Positions 20,452-30,078 of a stretch of DNA of 64,000 bases are shown here, in pieces. Below the pieces are notes generated by a model. The model did no database searches. It was not told the origin of the DNA and saw only the letters and a program-made list of their open reading frames with translations. Both the position numbers and the translations under genes were made by a program. This DNA is from Darksidea phi (taxonomy: Eukaryota > Ascomycota > Dothideomycetes > Pleosporales > Lentitheciaceae): the NCBI GenBank assembly GCA_030770425.1, contig JASJFT010000006.1, forward strand, positions 434,001-498,000. The letters are read 5' to 3'. Positions within the stretch are counted from its first letter, which is position 1. Every line of letters begins with the position of its first letter.

Positions 20452-22224
20452 ATGACGGCAGAAACCACCCCCCGTCCCATTGGCGCCAAAATAATCGCCC
20501 AAGCCCTCCACTCCCTCGGTGTAAAAGTAATCTTCGGCCTGGTTGGTATCCCTGTGGTCCAAATTGCAGAAGAAGCCATCGCCCTCGGTATCCGCTTCAT
20601 AGCTTTCAGGAACGAACAAGCATGCTCCTACGCCGCAACCGCATATGGCTACCTCACTGGCCGACCAGGTGTATGTCTAGTCGTTGGCGGCCCGGGGGTC
20701 CTGCACGCCATGGCTGGGGTAGGGAACGCGGATGCAAATGCGTTTCCGATGTTGCTGCTTGCTGGGTCGTGCGAGACACACTTGGTGGGAAGGGGAGCTT
20801 TCCAGGAAATGGATGCGGTGAGCTTGCTCATGCCGCATGTTAAAATGGCTCTGAGGCCGAGCGTGGACAATGTTTCGGCGAAGATAAGGGATGCATATCG
20901 GAGTGCTTGGTATGGACGGCCTGGGACAGGTTTTGTGGACTTGCCAGCAGATGTCATCCAAAACACACCATTAAAGGATGTGCCAGAAACTAAGATCCTA
21001 CCGGCTGCACCACGGGCTGGTGTGGATCCGGCACAGCTTGTTCAAGTCGCTACCCTTCTCCGAACGGCAAAGGCTCCTTTAGTGGTGGTTGGGAAGGGCG
21101 CAGCGTACGCGCAGGCAGAGGACAGCATCCGGCAGCTCATTGAGAAGACCGGAATCCCATACCTACCTACACCAATGGGAAAAGGTGTACTTCCAGATTC
21201 GCATCAGCTCAACACCTCATCCGCTCGTTCCGCAGCCCTAAGGGGTGCTGACGTCGTCCTGGTTCTCGGCGCCCGTCTCAACTGGATCCTTCACTTTGGC
21301 GACAAGCCCAAATGGTCGTCAAGCGTTAAACTAATTCAAGTTGACATCAATGCCGAGGAAATTGGCAAGAACAATGGCGACGCCAAACTCAGTATCGTTG
21401 GCGACATCAACGTCGTTGTGCCTCAGCTGAGCACTGCGCTGACTGGCTTCCACTACGATGCCGCGTCACCGTACATGCAATTACTGCAAGCTAGCAAGAC
21501 AAAGAACGAAGTTAATGCTGCGAAAGTCGCTGCTATCATCAAGTCGCCAATGGGCTACCACCAAGTCTTCGACATTATCAAGCGCACATTGAATAGGCTC
21601 TCACCGCCTGAAGACGGAGGCATTGTTTATATATCCGAAGGTGCAAACACAATGGATATCTCGCGAAGCGCCTTTCCCATAGAACATCCCCGTCTGCGCA
21701 TGGACGCCGGTACGCATGCAACAATGGGAGTAGGTCTCGGCTACGCCATCGCCGCACATTGCGCGTACAATCTCCCCAACCCCGAAGGCAAGACTGGTCC
21801 GTCTATAAGTGGAGCTAAGAAGATTGTATGTCTAGAGGGAGACTCTGCCTTCGGATTTTCTATGCCTGAAGTGGAAACCATGGCGCGATACAACATGTCA
21901 CCCCTCATCTTCGTCATCAACAATGGTGGCATTTATCACGGTGACAGTGAGGAAGAAGATCACTGGCTTGGCCTTCAGACCAAAACAACGAAAGGTGAGA
22001 GTGGGGGGCTGAGGAGCACGAGTCTTGGTTGGGAGGTTCGGTACGAGATGATGGCGGAGATGTGTGGTGGGAAGGGGTATTTTGTCAGGACACCGGAGGA
22101 GTTAGAAAGAGCGACAGAGGAGGGGTTCAAAGCCGGCATTCCGGTCGTAGTCAACGTTATTATTGAAAGTGGTAGTGGAAAGAAGTTGGAGTTTGCGTGG
22201 CAAAAGACGGGTAAGGAGACTTGA
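20452..22224 (+). CDS. Oxalyl-CoA decarboxylase-like ThDP enzyme (2-hydroxyacyl-CoA lyase family)
   Basis: Oxalyl-CoA decarboxylase turns oxalyl-CoA into formyl-CoA and CO2 using thiamine diphosphate; its close relatives are 2-hydroxyacyl-CoA lyases. This single-exon gene encodes 590 aa with the three-domain ThDP layout. The PYR domain has the activating Glu55 in RNEQACSYAA. The central domain lies around residues 195-330. The PP domain has the cofactor motif from GDS (463-465) to NN (490-491). The segment NNGGIYHGD is closer to the bacterial decarboxylases (NNGGIYRGD) than to animal hydroxyacyl-CoA lyases (NNNGIY). The C-terminus is KET, so no PTS1 and probably cytosolic. Neighbouring genes for oxalate formation and activation support the decarboxylase reading, but a hydroxyacyl-CoA lyase cannot be excluded. 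Confidence 0.85.
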   Translation: MTAETTPRPIGAKIIAQALHSLGVKVIFGLVGIPVVQIAEEAIALGIRFIAFRNEQACSYAATAYGYLTGRPGVCLVVGGPGVLHAMAGVGNADANAFPMLLLAGSCETHLVGRGAFQEMDAVSLLMPHVKMALRPSVDNVSAKIRDAYRSAWYGRPGTGFVDLPADVIQNTPLKDVPETKILPAAPRAGVDPAQLVQVATLLRTAKAPLVVVGKGAAYAQAEDSIRQLIEKTGIPYLPTPMGKGVLPDSHQLNTSSARSAALRGADVVLVLGARLNWILHFGDKPKWSSSVKLIQVDINAEEIGKNNGDAKLSIVGDINVVVPQLSTALTGFHYDAASPYMQLLQASKTKNEVNAAKVAAIIKSPMGYHQVFDIIKRTLNRLSPPEDGGIVYISEGANTMDISRSAFPIEHPRLRMDAGTHATMGVGLGYAIAAHCAYNLPNPEGKTGPSISGAKKIVCLEGDSAFGFSMPEVETMARYNMSPLIFVINNGGIYHGDSEEEDHWLGLQTKTTKGESGGLRSTSLGWEVRYEMMAEMCGGKGYFVRTPEELERATEEGFKAGIPVVVNVIIESGSGKKLEFAWQKTGKET

Positions 22225-22941
22225 GCCCTTTGTAATGGGAAGGAATCTCTTTGGGGCAATTCGACTTCTGTGCTGTACACTCATTATGTATGATTTGTTT
22301 TATCTTCGACTCCATTCAACTGTTCGCATCCGTTCATCGTTGATAGATTTCCTGGGTAGCGTAGCCGTTGAATGTCTTCTGGACCTATAGACATCAACAA
22401 TTTCATTCCCTTATGTGTACTAGTCTTCCCCACTTACCCCGTATTCCACCTACGCTTCCGGAAGTCTTCGCTTTGCTTTTTCGGACCCGAAATCACGGAT
22501 TTGGCCATTTTAACTTTCCAATATTCTGCTCTCTGTCGATGCATCCCCCATTCGGGTTCCGAAGCTATGGTGTGCTCTAAGCTTAGCCGAGCTTAACACC
22601 GCCACAATATGTAAGACGTACTAGTCTCGCTGTACGATAATGTGGGATACGATCCTGAGGTGGGCTGAGAGTCGAGTTGAAAAAAGTCTCGCTGTGCGAG
22701 GGTGATTAGCACGGGGGGAGGGGTGAGCTTGGATGGTGTCGGGCCAGAGGTTCGAGGACCGAATGCTTTGAGAACATGGACAACTGTGGTGAGTCTGGCT
22801 CGTATATGTACACATCCAATTACCCAATATGAATAGCACAAAACCATATTGACCTACTCTTACAAGTATTCTATACGAATCTCTTCTCTCTTGTCCCACG
22901 TTCATTCACGACACTTATTACCCCCCCGAAGTCTTGTTAAC
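22225..22941. other. Intergenic: decarboxylase 3' flank and Ayg1-like promoter
   Basis: About 0.7 kb with only short, overlapping open frames and no recognisable RNA gene or repeat. The decarboxylase terminator and the promoter of the following plus-strand hydrolase must lie here. Confidence 0.5.
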
Positions 22942-24447
22942 ATGCCTCCACCATACTTTGTCGGTGCCGGAGAAGGAAAGAAAGGCGCACATCATGAGTC
23001 TATCTCTGCGCTTTGGGAGCTGAAGTGGAAGAAGAGGGTAAGATCACGCCCACCACCCCCCTTTCGAATCGGAGTCAAGCTAGCCAGTTGATGCGATGAA
23101 ATAGGCAACTCTCGGAATCTATCCTTTCATGGAAGGCAAACTTGAGGACTTTGAAGAAGTCTTCGCTCACTTTGCTGAGGTATGCCCCAAGCCGCTATCT
23201 CTTCCCATCTCACTGACATCGAATAGAACAATATCCATCCACCCTACGACTTCGACATCTACTCTGCCCCCTTCTTCCCCGTTGCCGAACGCTTAGTATC
23301 TCGCGCAGAAATCGCCCTTCAATCTGGCGATAAAGAGCTCGCCAGCGAGTTGTACCTCCGTGCCGCTTGCGTATACCGCACTGCTCGACAACCATGCCCC
23401 ATCTCTCCACGTCAAAAAGAAGCCTTTTCTCTTCAAAAGACAGCATTCTTCAAGGGCGCAGCCTTACTCGATGCCCCACTCGTGGAGTACTTGATACCGC
23501 ACACGCACGCGCTGCCCGGGACGGCCGAGCAATACAAGACGATACCTGTGACTGTGCGATTACCAGCCGGTGCCAAACCCGGGCAATCATTCCCTACAGT
23601 TCTTCAAATCTACGGGCTCGACGGGTATAGGACTGAACACACTATGCCCTCCTCGCACCACATAACGCGAGGCTGGGCCAGCATAGCCGTCGAAATCCCC
23701 GGAACAGGCGACTCGCCCGCTCTGCCCAACGACCCTACGTCTCCCGATCGTTTGTGGTCATCGGTCTTAGACTGGATTGATACACAGCCCTGGATTGCCA
23801 AAGGGAAGATTGTAGCATGGGGTGTGAGTTGTGGCGGGTATTACGCTATGCGTATCGCTCACACACATGCAGACCGGCTTCTTGGAGTTGTTGCCCAGGG
23901 AGGCGGATGTCATAGCATGTTCGATGAGGAGTGGCTTGAGATTGCGAGCCATATGGAGTACCCATTTGATCTCACACAGGTCCTCGCACTGAAGTTCGGA
24001 TACGAGGATGTGGAGAAGATGAAAGTGGACTCTCGGAGTCGCTTCAGTCTTCTCGAGAATGGGATTTTGGAGATGCCTAGCTGTAGGCTTTTGCTAATCA
24101 ACGGCATGCTGGATGAGCTATTTCCCATTGAGGACTGCCTTCTTCCCCTGCGTTACGGCAGTGTGAAGGAAGCAAGGTTCTTTGAGGATAGCAAGCATAT
24201 GGGGGAGCCTCACGCTAGGAAATATATTTTGGAGTGGTTGGAGAGTTTATTTAGGACTGTCGATGGTGGAGTGGAAGGAGGGAAGTTGTGGGCTGTTGGT
24301 GCGAAGAGTGACAATGGGTATGCGCCGGTGGTGAAGAAGCTCGGAGGGGTAGTTGATAAGGCTATTGTCAATGGGGTTAACGGGGTTGACAAGCCAGTGG
24401 CTAGTGTTAAGGAGTTGGACGGGCGTCATATCCTTAATGGTTGCTGA
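22942..24447 (+). CDS. Ayg1-like alpha/beta hydrolase
   Basis: Related to Aspergillus Ayg1, which shortens a heptaketide naphthopyrone to tetrahydroxynaphthalene in DHN-melanin synthesis, and to esterases of the FrsA/DUF1100 group. Exons 22942-23037, 23105-23179 and 23227-24447 give 463 aa. The N-terminus (ALWELKWKKR, YPFMEGKLEDFE) matches the family's helical lid. The nucleophile is Ser258 in GVSCGGYYAM, followed by an acid in NGMLDELFP and a His in DSKHMGEPHAR. The sequences RGWASIAVEIPGTGDSPA and SPDRLWSSVLD are also family marks. The last ~55 residues extend beyond the usual end. No polyketide synthase or melanin reductase lies nearby, so the substrate is unknown. It sits directly after the oxalate genes on the same strand as the decarboxylase. 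Confidence 0.85.
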
Positions 24448-24565
24448 GCAGAGCGTGAAGGATGGTCGTATGATAACTAGTTATTTGTATGTTGTTCTTT
24501 CAGTATGGTGTTTATCTACTTCTGCGTCGTAGTCAACGTTCTTTAGGGCACGAAGTTCGAGCTCA

Positions 24566-26110
24566 CTACGGGTGGTTCTGTGCCTCCGTCATCTTCAACA
24601 ACACGCCCATGTTCATTCCCACAATCATCTTAACCAGGTCCCAATCGCCATTCTCACCTACCATATCCATAACCACAACGCCCGTGCTTCCATCTCCACT
24701 CTTCGTCCTCTTCACGGTGTTCTCTACTTCACTGTTCCCATCTTCAATGCTTGTCTGACCAGGCTTCCTTGGGCTTATTAATGGCTCCTCCAAATGATGC
24801 CCCATACAAACCCATTCTTCGATCCCTCTATTCACCACCTTCGCGATCTTTTCAGGCCATGTTCCAGTGCGCCAGAAGTTGCTTCCGGACAGAAAGTTGA
24901 GATGCAAAGGGCCAGGAGGAACAGGGTGCATCGTATCGGTGTTGATGCCGGGAATGAAGGCTGTGCATGATGCTGAGCGAATGAGGTGATCGTTGCTATG
25001 CTGAAGCTTGGTGGGTATTGAGGATGGGTGCATGACTTCGCACCAGTCTTGGACGCAGAAGGCGCCATGGGTGGCGTGTGTACTGTTGTGGGGCCATGCG
25101 GTTGCGTCGAGGCCACATGCTTGGGCTTCGGGGCGGGTCTTCTGCATGTTGTAGCGGCGTATAAGGACGAGCTTTCCGCGTACGTCACCCAGGTATGGTA
25201 TACTGGAGCCGACATACCACCTTTTCTTATTGGGAGAGATGTAATGTTTCTCTAGAATCTCTGCAAGATGCTCGTCCGTGGAGCTCCCAACGCCCTCTCT
25301 TTTTAGCGATATCAGTATGGACTCGCTTGGATTATCGTCGAGAAATTTGTAACATGCATCTATAATAGGTTCAAAATACTTCGTCCCAGTAAGACTGACA
25401 GGAAAGGCTCCATGCACCAAGTACAAATCTTTCTTACTAGCATCTGTAGCATAAGCTGGCTGAACCCGAATATCCAGGAAGCGAATTCCGTTCTCTAGCT
25501 GGGTCTTAATGGAGTGTAGCTGACACCGGACTGATGGTAAAGCGCGATAGTGTGTGTGTGCATTATGCGTTCCGGGTATACTGAGTGCCGAAAGTGGAAG
25601 TTCTGGTGGTAGGGGCTCCATCCATCTCGCATAGTTGTGCAAGTGATTGGCATGCACTGTCAAGTGCGCGATGGGCTTCGCCGGGTGATACAATGCAGTG
25701 AAGCTAGCCGATGGATTTGGTGTCAAAGGCGTAAAAGTCTGTGAAGCCTTTTGCGTATACGACGGATTCGCATCAATGCGGTAACGCTCGCCTCTAGGAT
25801 TCTCAACAACAAATCGAAGTGTAGTACTTGAAAGAACTGAAAATTCGTCCGTCTCGTGGGCCTCTGCATTCCGTGTCTTCAGCGTGTATGACTCAAAAGG
25901 CGCAAGATTGATATCGAGATCCTCATGGTGGAACGTTTGCGCATGCGCGCCCAGCTTACCAGCCGAGGGCGCTAACGTAATGGTACTGTGCGATCCAGAA
26001 GGGAACGCAGTAGCTTTAGACTGCTTCGAATTCGGATCTTCGAAGGTCTCTAGGCTCCTCAATACGATGGGTGTTGTTGTCAAGTTTCGGACAGTAAGCG
26101 GCGGTGCCAT
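24566..26110 (-). CDS. PLC-like phosphodiesterase with PI-PLC X domain
   Basis: Single-exon gene of 514 aa. Residues 165-450 form a phosphatidylinositol-specific phospholipase C X domain with both catalytic histidines: His182 in SIPGTHNAHT and His233 in LVHGAFPV. The segments ENGIRFLDIRVQP and LDDNPSESILISLKRE also fit the domain. The first ~160 residues look like a beta-rich domain. There is no signal peptide, PH, EF-hand, Y or C2 domain, so this is the bacterial-type, single-X architecture common in fungi, probably intracellular. Its substrate (phosphoinositide or GPI-type lipid) cannot be read from sequence. The 3' end faces the Ayg1-like gene with only 118 bp between the stop codons. Confidence 0.85.
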   Translation of the reverse strand: MAPPLTVRNLTTTPIVLRSLETFEDPNSKQSKATAFPSGSHSTITLAPSAGKLGAHAQTFHHEDLDINLAPFESYTLKTRNAEAHETDEFSVLSSTTLRFVVENPRGERYRIDANPSYTQKASQTFTPLTPNPSASFTALYHPAKPIAHLTVHANHLHNYARWMEPLPPELPLSALSIPGTHNAHTHYRALPSVRCQLHSIKTQLENGIRFLDIRVQPAYATDASKKDLYLVHGAFPVSLTGTKYFEPIIDACYKFLDDNPSESILISLKREGVGSSTDEHLAEILEKHYISPNKKRWYVGSSIPYLGDVRGKLVLIRRYNMQKTRPEAQACGLDATAWPHNSTHATHGAFCVQDWCEVMHPSSIPTKLQHSNDHLIRSASCTAFIPGINTDTMHPVPPGPLHLNFLSGSNFWRTGTWPEKIAKVVNRGIEEWVCMGHHLEEPLISPRKPGQTSIEDGNSEVENTVKRTKSGDGSTGVVVMDMVGENGDWDLVKMIVGMNMGVLLKMTEAQNHP

Positions 26111-26611
26111 GGATGATATGTTACAAACACAGTAGCCGCGCTCTATCGCTCAATTCATTTGAGCGAGTGTAAAAATCCAATTGAGTCGTGGTAGTTGTAC
26201 TCTCGTTCACTATGAGGTGGTCAGCTCGGCGGGCAAAAACGACGGGAGACCAGAAAGAGGCAGGTAATGAGCAGACCAAGAATTCAACGGAACAAAACGC
26301 GTGAAAATAGTACGCAAGAGAAAGGAGTCAACACCCCCCAGGAATTAGAGTTAGATGTGTACGTGTATCAGCAACGGAACGCGTCAGCAAAAAGGTCCAC
26401 AGCAATGCCAAGCGCTCTTCCCAACAAGGAAAGGCGAGTCTGAGCCTTAAATCTAGTCAACCGGTAATAGGTCCCACAGGCTTTATGTAGGGGAAACAGT
26501 TCGCATTCGACCATACAGAATTATGCGCTCTATTCGTACATAGAAAGTATCAGTATCTACAAGATATTGCGAAGATGTAGGTATTACCATGTCATACATT
26601 CCTTCAGCCGT
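26111..26611. other. Intergenic: PLC promoter and rhomboid 3' flank
   Basis: About 0.5 kb between two minus-strand genes. I see no gene, repeat or RNA. The part nearest 26111 must serve as promoter for the PLC-like gene. Confidence 0.5.
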
Positions 26612-28538
26612 TTATCCTTGTTTGACAACCTTCTTGACAGCCTCCTTGACCTCTTTTGTCTCCTCCTTTAAAATAGCCCCAATATCCACCGTCTCCCCCT
26701 CTGTCCCGATTTTCTCCTGCATACTCTCCCCCCCAAGTTTCGCAGGCCCTGTCCGTGGACGCCACCCACTCATATACATATACCCCGCAACCCCCATCCC
26801 GGTGACGAGGCCCCCAAAATGACTCGCATGATCTGCAGTCGCCTTCCGTGACATTTTGGCCGCCGTTAAAATCTCCATCACCACGAAAGCCGCGAACAGC
26901 AACTTTGGGTAGAAGCTCACCTCTAGATCCTTCACAAAGGGAATGACCAGTGTATTTTGCTCGCTGAGGAGGCAGTATAGAGCTGAAATACCCCAGATAG
27001 CTGCCGAAGCGCCAACTGAGTGTGCGCCAATAGCTCCGCGGCCGAGATTGGCCCAGTAGAGCGAGGCTAAGGTTCCTACAGCTCCGGCGGAAACATACGT
27101 CCCAACGAAGACACCGCGGCCAACGAGATCATGGCAGACAGGTCCGACGAGCAAGAGCACCATCATGTTGCCGAGAATATGTTCGTACTGGACGTGCGAG
27201 AAGACATTCAAAACGGATTGGACGGCACGCGGGTACCCAGGAACATGCATGAAGTAGCGTGTTAGGATAGGCCAGAGTGGTGCCCAGCGCCAGGCTATGC
27301 AGACGAAGACGTTGGTGCCAATGATGGCGGCGATGGTGGCAGTTGTGGGACTGAGGTCGGGCCAGAGACGGTATTCAGGGGAGGGCGGAATGTAGTAATG
27401 GGCAAAGCCATAGGAAATGAGGCAGACTACAAGGACGAAGGCTGACATTGGGTAGAGACGTTGTACCTAAAGTCTTAATCAATATCCTAATCTTTGAGAA
27501 AAGTGAGGGTGGGCAAACCAAAGTGGTCTTCGACAGCATCTCCGCCTCGTCTTTGAACTCAGTCTGTGCCTTCTTCTGGTATTTCTCCAACTCTTCCTTT
27601 CGCCGACTAACTTGCTCCCGCCCAAAAACATCCACATATGTCGTCTGCCCTGGCTTCATGAGTTGCGTCCCACTTGGCGTACGCACCCACTCCCCCGTAG
27701 CCAGCTTCGCCTCGTGCTCCTTCTCCATGGCCTCTTTCTCTTCGGCTTTCTTGGTAACCTCCTCCAACCGCTTCCTCCGCTTTTCCGCGATATTCCGTTC
27801 GAACTGGGAGGGTCCAACGTGCAACATGCCAATCTTCTGCCTCCCTTCGTGCCGTTCTTCCATCGCTTCTTGCTCCGCCTGCTCCTCCTTCTCCTTCTTT
27901 TGCTGCTCCCTAAATGCCCTCGCGGGATCCTTGTATTTAGAATCGTTCTCTGGATCTGCCAGCCAGAGCTCGTACGCTATCCGATTGGCCTCCTTCTCAG
28001 CCCACTCTTCTGCTGCGCGGGCCTCGTCTATAGGAAATGCTTCGCGTAGCCAGTCCAGTGCTTTTATAGCGAGAGCGCGGTTCACATGCGTATATTGTTG
28101 TCCTAGATTATCGACGCCATAATCGGCGAGGGAGCCGGAGGTCCGACGGTGATGCAGGATACGGAGGACATGGTTGCCTTCAACCGCTGAAACTCTGCTT
28201 CCAAAGATGCGTCGTATCGTGCCTTCGTCAACGGTTCCGCTCGGCAAAGGGCCTATCTTCACGGTACGCTTCCGCGGTTGGGGAAGCGGTTGCTGCGGTG
28301 GTACGATATCGTCGAGGGGGTTGTGGACTTTTGCGGCGAATCGGGGGCTCGTGGAGAATGATCGGCCGGAGTAAGGTACACTAAATGGCTGCAATACGGA
28401 GAGGACATGCGCCCGAGAGGCGGCATTGAAGCATGGCTGCTGGGTACAGTATCGTCGCGCAAAAGCAAGCGTCACCGAATTCCACTGGTAGCTAATGCGC
28501 GCCGCGGGCCGGAGAGCCATTGGGATGGCATTGCTCAT
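26612..28538 (-). CDS. Mitochondrial rhomboid protease (Pcp1/PARL family)
   Basis: An intramembrane serine protease of the mitochondrial inner membrane; yeast Pcp1 processes Ccp1 and Mgm1. Exons on the minus strand are 28538-27519 and 27466-26612 with a 52-bp intron, giving 624 aa. The first ATG is at 28538, followed by an Arg/Ser-rich presequence (LAFARRYCTQQ, then a second RSFSTSPRFAA block). Residues 110-335 are charged and coiled-coil-prone. The rhomboid core has about six helices from residue 350, with Ser494 in GASAA and His556 in DHASHFGG. The usual motif is GASG, so Ala replaces the Gly after the nucleophile. The intron joins TTL to VQRLYP in phase 0; without it the catalytic half is lost. 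Family assignment is firm; activity is inferred. Confidence 0.88.
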
Positions 28539-29060
28539 GGTCGCTGTCACATCCGCAGGCGCACGGAATGCTGAGCCTCTAAGCGGCCCAAGGAGTTGGT
28601 CACACGCGTGAAGCGAGCAGAAGATATGATGGAAGTCATCGACGTTATTTCAAAAAGGTTCGGGCGTGTCGGAGAAGCACGGGCCCCTACAGCGCGTTCA
28701 CTAAACGCTTCCCCACCCAACATACATCGATGTCAACCAGAAATCTACCCACGGCATCTATTTTACTCGTACAGCTCCCAAACGCCGGGATTCCACAAAC
28801 CCCCCCTCCAACGCTTCAAATCTACACCCGCCTAGCAACCCCGTTACTTGCTCAGACTCCGCGACCTCGCCCTCCTCACCCACCCCGCCGCTCGATCCAC
28901 CGCTCTCGAAACCCCCCACCGACTGCCACCAAATCCGTACTCTGAACCGCTATTATCTATCATCCCACTCAAAACTCCACCGTCCTCCTTCCATATTAAA
29001 TCGACCGACATCTCCATTCGCCCTGCCTCTAGTTCCCGTACATTAACGTCAAATTGTACA
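28539..29060. promoter_or_regulatory. Divergent promoter of the rhomboid and coiled-coil genes
   Basis: These 522 bp separate two opposing start codons and hold pyrimidine-rich stretches near 28795-28830 and 28860-28930. No specific binding site is claimed. Confidence 0.4.
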
Positions 29061-29474
29061 ATGTCCGCCGACGCCCTGCCCATAACTTCCGAGCGCTTCT
29101 CCAAAGCGCTGCAGGACCTTTCGCTTTCCTCGCTATACCTCAAAGTTGATGAGCTGCGGAACAGCATTGCGCACTTGGAAAAGAGTAACACCGAGCTTGA
29201 GGAGTTCGTGAGGGCGGAACAGGATAAGGACTGTTACGAGGCGTTACTGGAGAACAAGGAGGTGATCGAGCGGATGGGAGAGAGGATCGCGTTGATCAAA
29301 AAGGAGGTTATGGAGGTGAGGGGTTTGCCGTGGCAGCCCGAGGAGGGAGTGAAGACGGTAGAGCCCGGTGAGAGGGTGGCTGCGGATACTGTGAGGCGAG
29401 TCCCGAATGGTGCGACGCGGGAGCAGAGGAATGGAGATGCTACAGACGATGGAGAAGAGGGAGTCTTTCTTTGA
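29061..29474 (+). CDS. Small coiled-coil protein, uncharacterised
   Basis: Encodes 137 aa from the first in-frame ATG; the frame is open upstream but has no earlier ATG. Residues 8-75 form a long charged helix with heptad character (LSLSSLYLKVDELRNSIAHL, then EKSNTELEEFV), followed by a second helix and an acidic, disordered tail ending GEEGVFL. There is no signal peptide or membrane segment. The organisation suggests a subunit that works through coiled-coil contacts, but I do not recognise the family. Coding reality is supported by consistent helical codon structure and by the divergent placement relative to the rhomboid gene. Confidence 0.65.
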   Translation: MSADALPITSERFSKALQDLSLSSLYLKVDELRNSIAHLEKSNTELEEFVRAEQDKDCYEALLENKEVIERMGERIALIKKEVMEVRGLPWQPEEGVKTVEPGERVAADTVRRVPNGATREQRNGDATDDGEEGVFL

Positions 29475-30078
29475 AAAAACCCGCATCTCACGATGCGCGG
29501 ACCCGCGCTCTCATATCCAACACGCGCTGCACATCACCACTATAACCATGCAGCCTTCGAGAACCGAGCCTCGAATCAGAGACCGCCAATTTTACACTCA
29601 ATATGGTATAGTGTCATAGCCTATGCTGAGACACCGCAGGCTGACTTACCAAATGTTGACGGGAGTCATTCTCAAACATAGCCTCGGACTCCGAACTCAC
29701 GTGTGCAACACCGCACCACCCCCTACCACGTCGTCGACCACACATGCACATGTGTGATTACAGGCTATCTTTGATGGCATTTAATATATGATTCCTAGTG
29801 ATCAACCCACATTTGCAAGAGTAGATGTGTTAGATACGTTTCATCCTCGAGCTTAGGTCGCCAAAATAAGCAATTTGGGTGTATAGAGTTATATAAATGC
29901 TTTGAACAATACACAAAGAATACCTTCGTGCGCCGAGTGTCCCTCATGCAGACTCCAAATCCCATTTCAAGCCTACCCTAGCGCCATGCTGAGAACCCAC
30001 ACCAATCTTGTAACTATCGCCTCAATACGACCACTTGAAAGCGCTTGGTCTTGGGCCTGGTCTTACACTTCTCGAACT
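29475..30078. other. Convergent 3' flanks of the coiled-coil and verprolin genes
   Basis: About 0.6 kb between two converging stop codons. It is AT-richer than its surroundings and shows no open frame of note, no RNA gene and no repeat. Confidence 0.5.
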
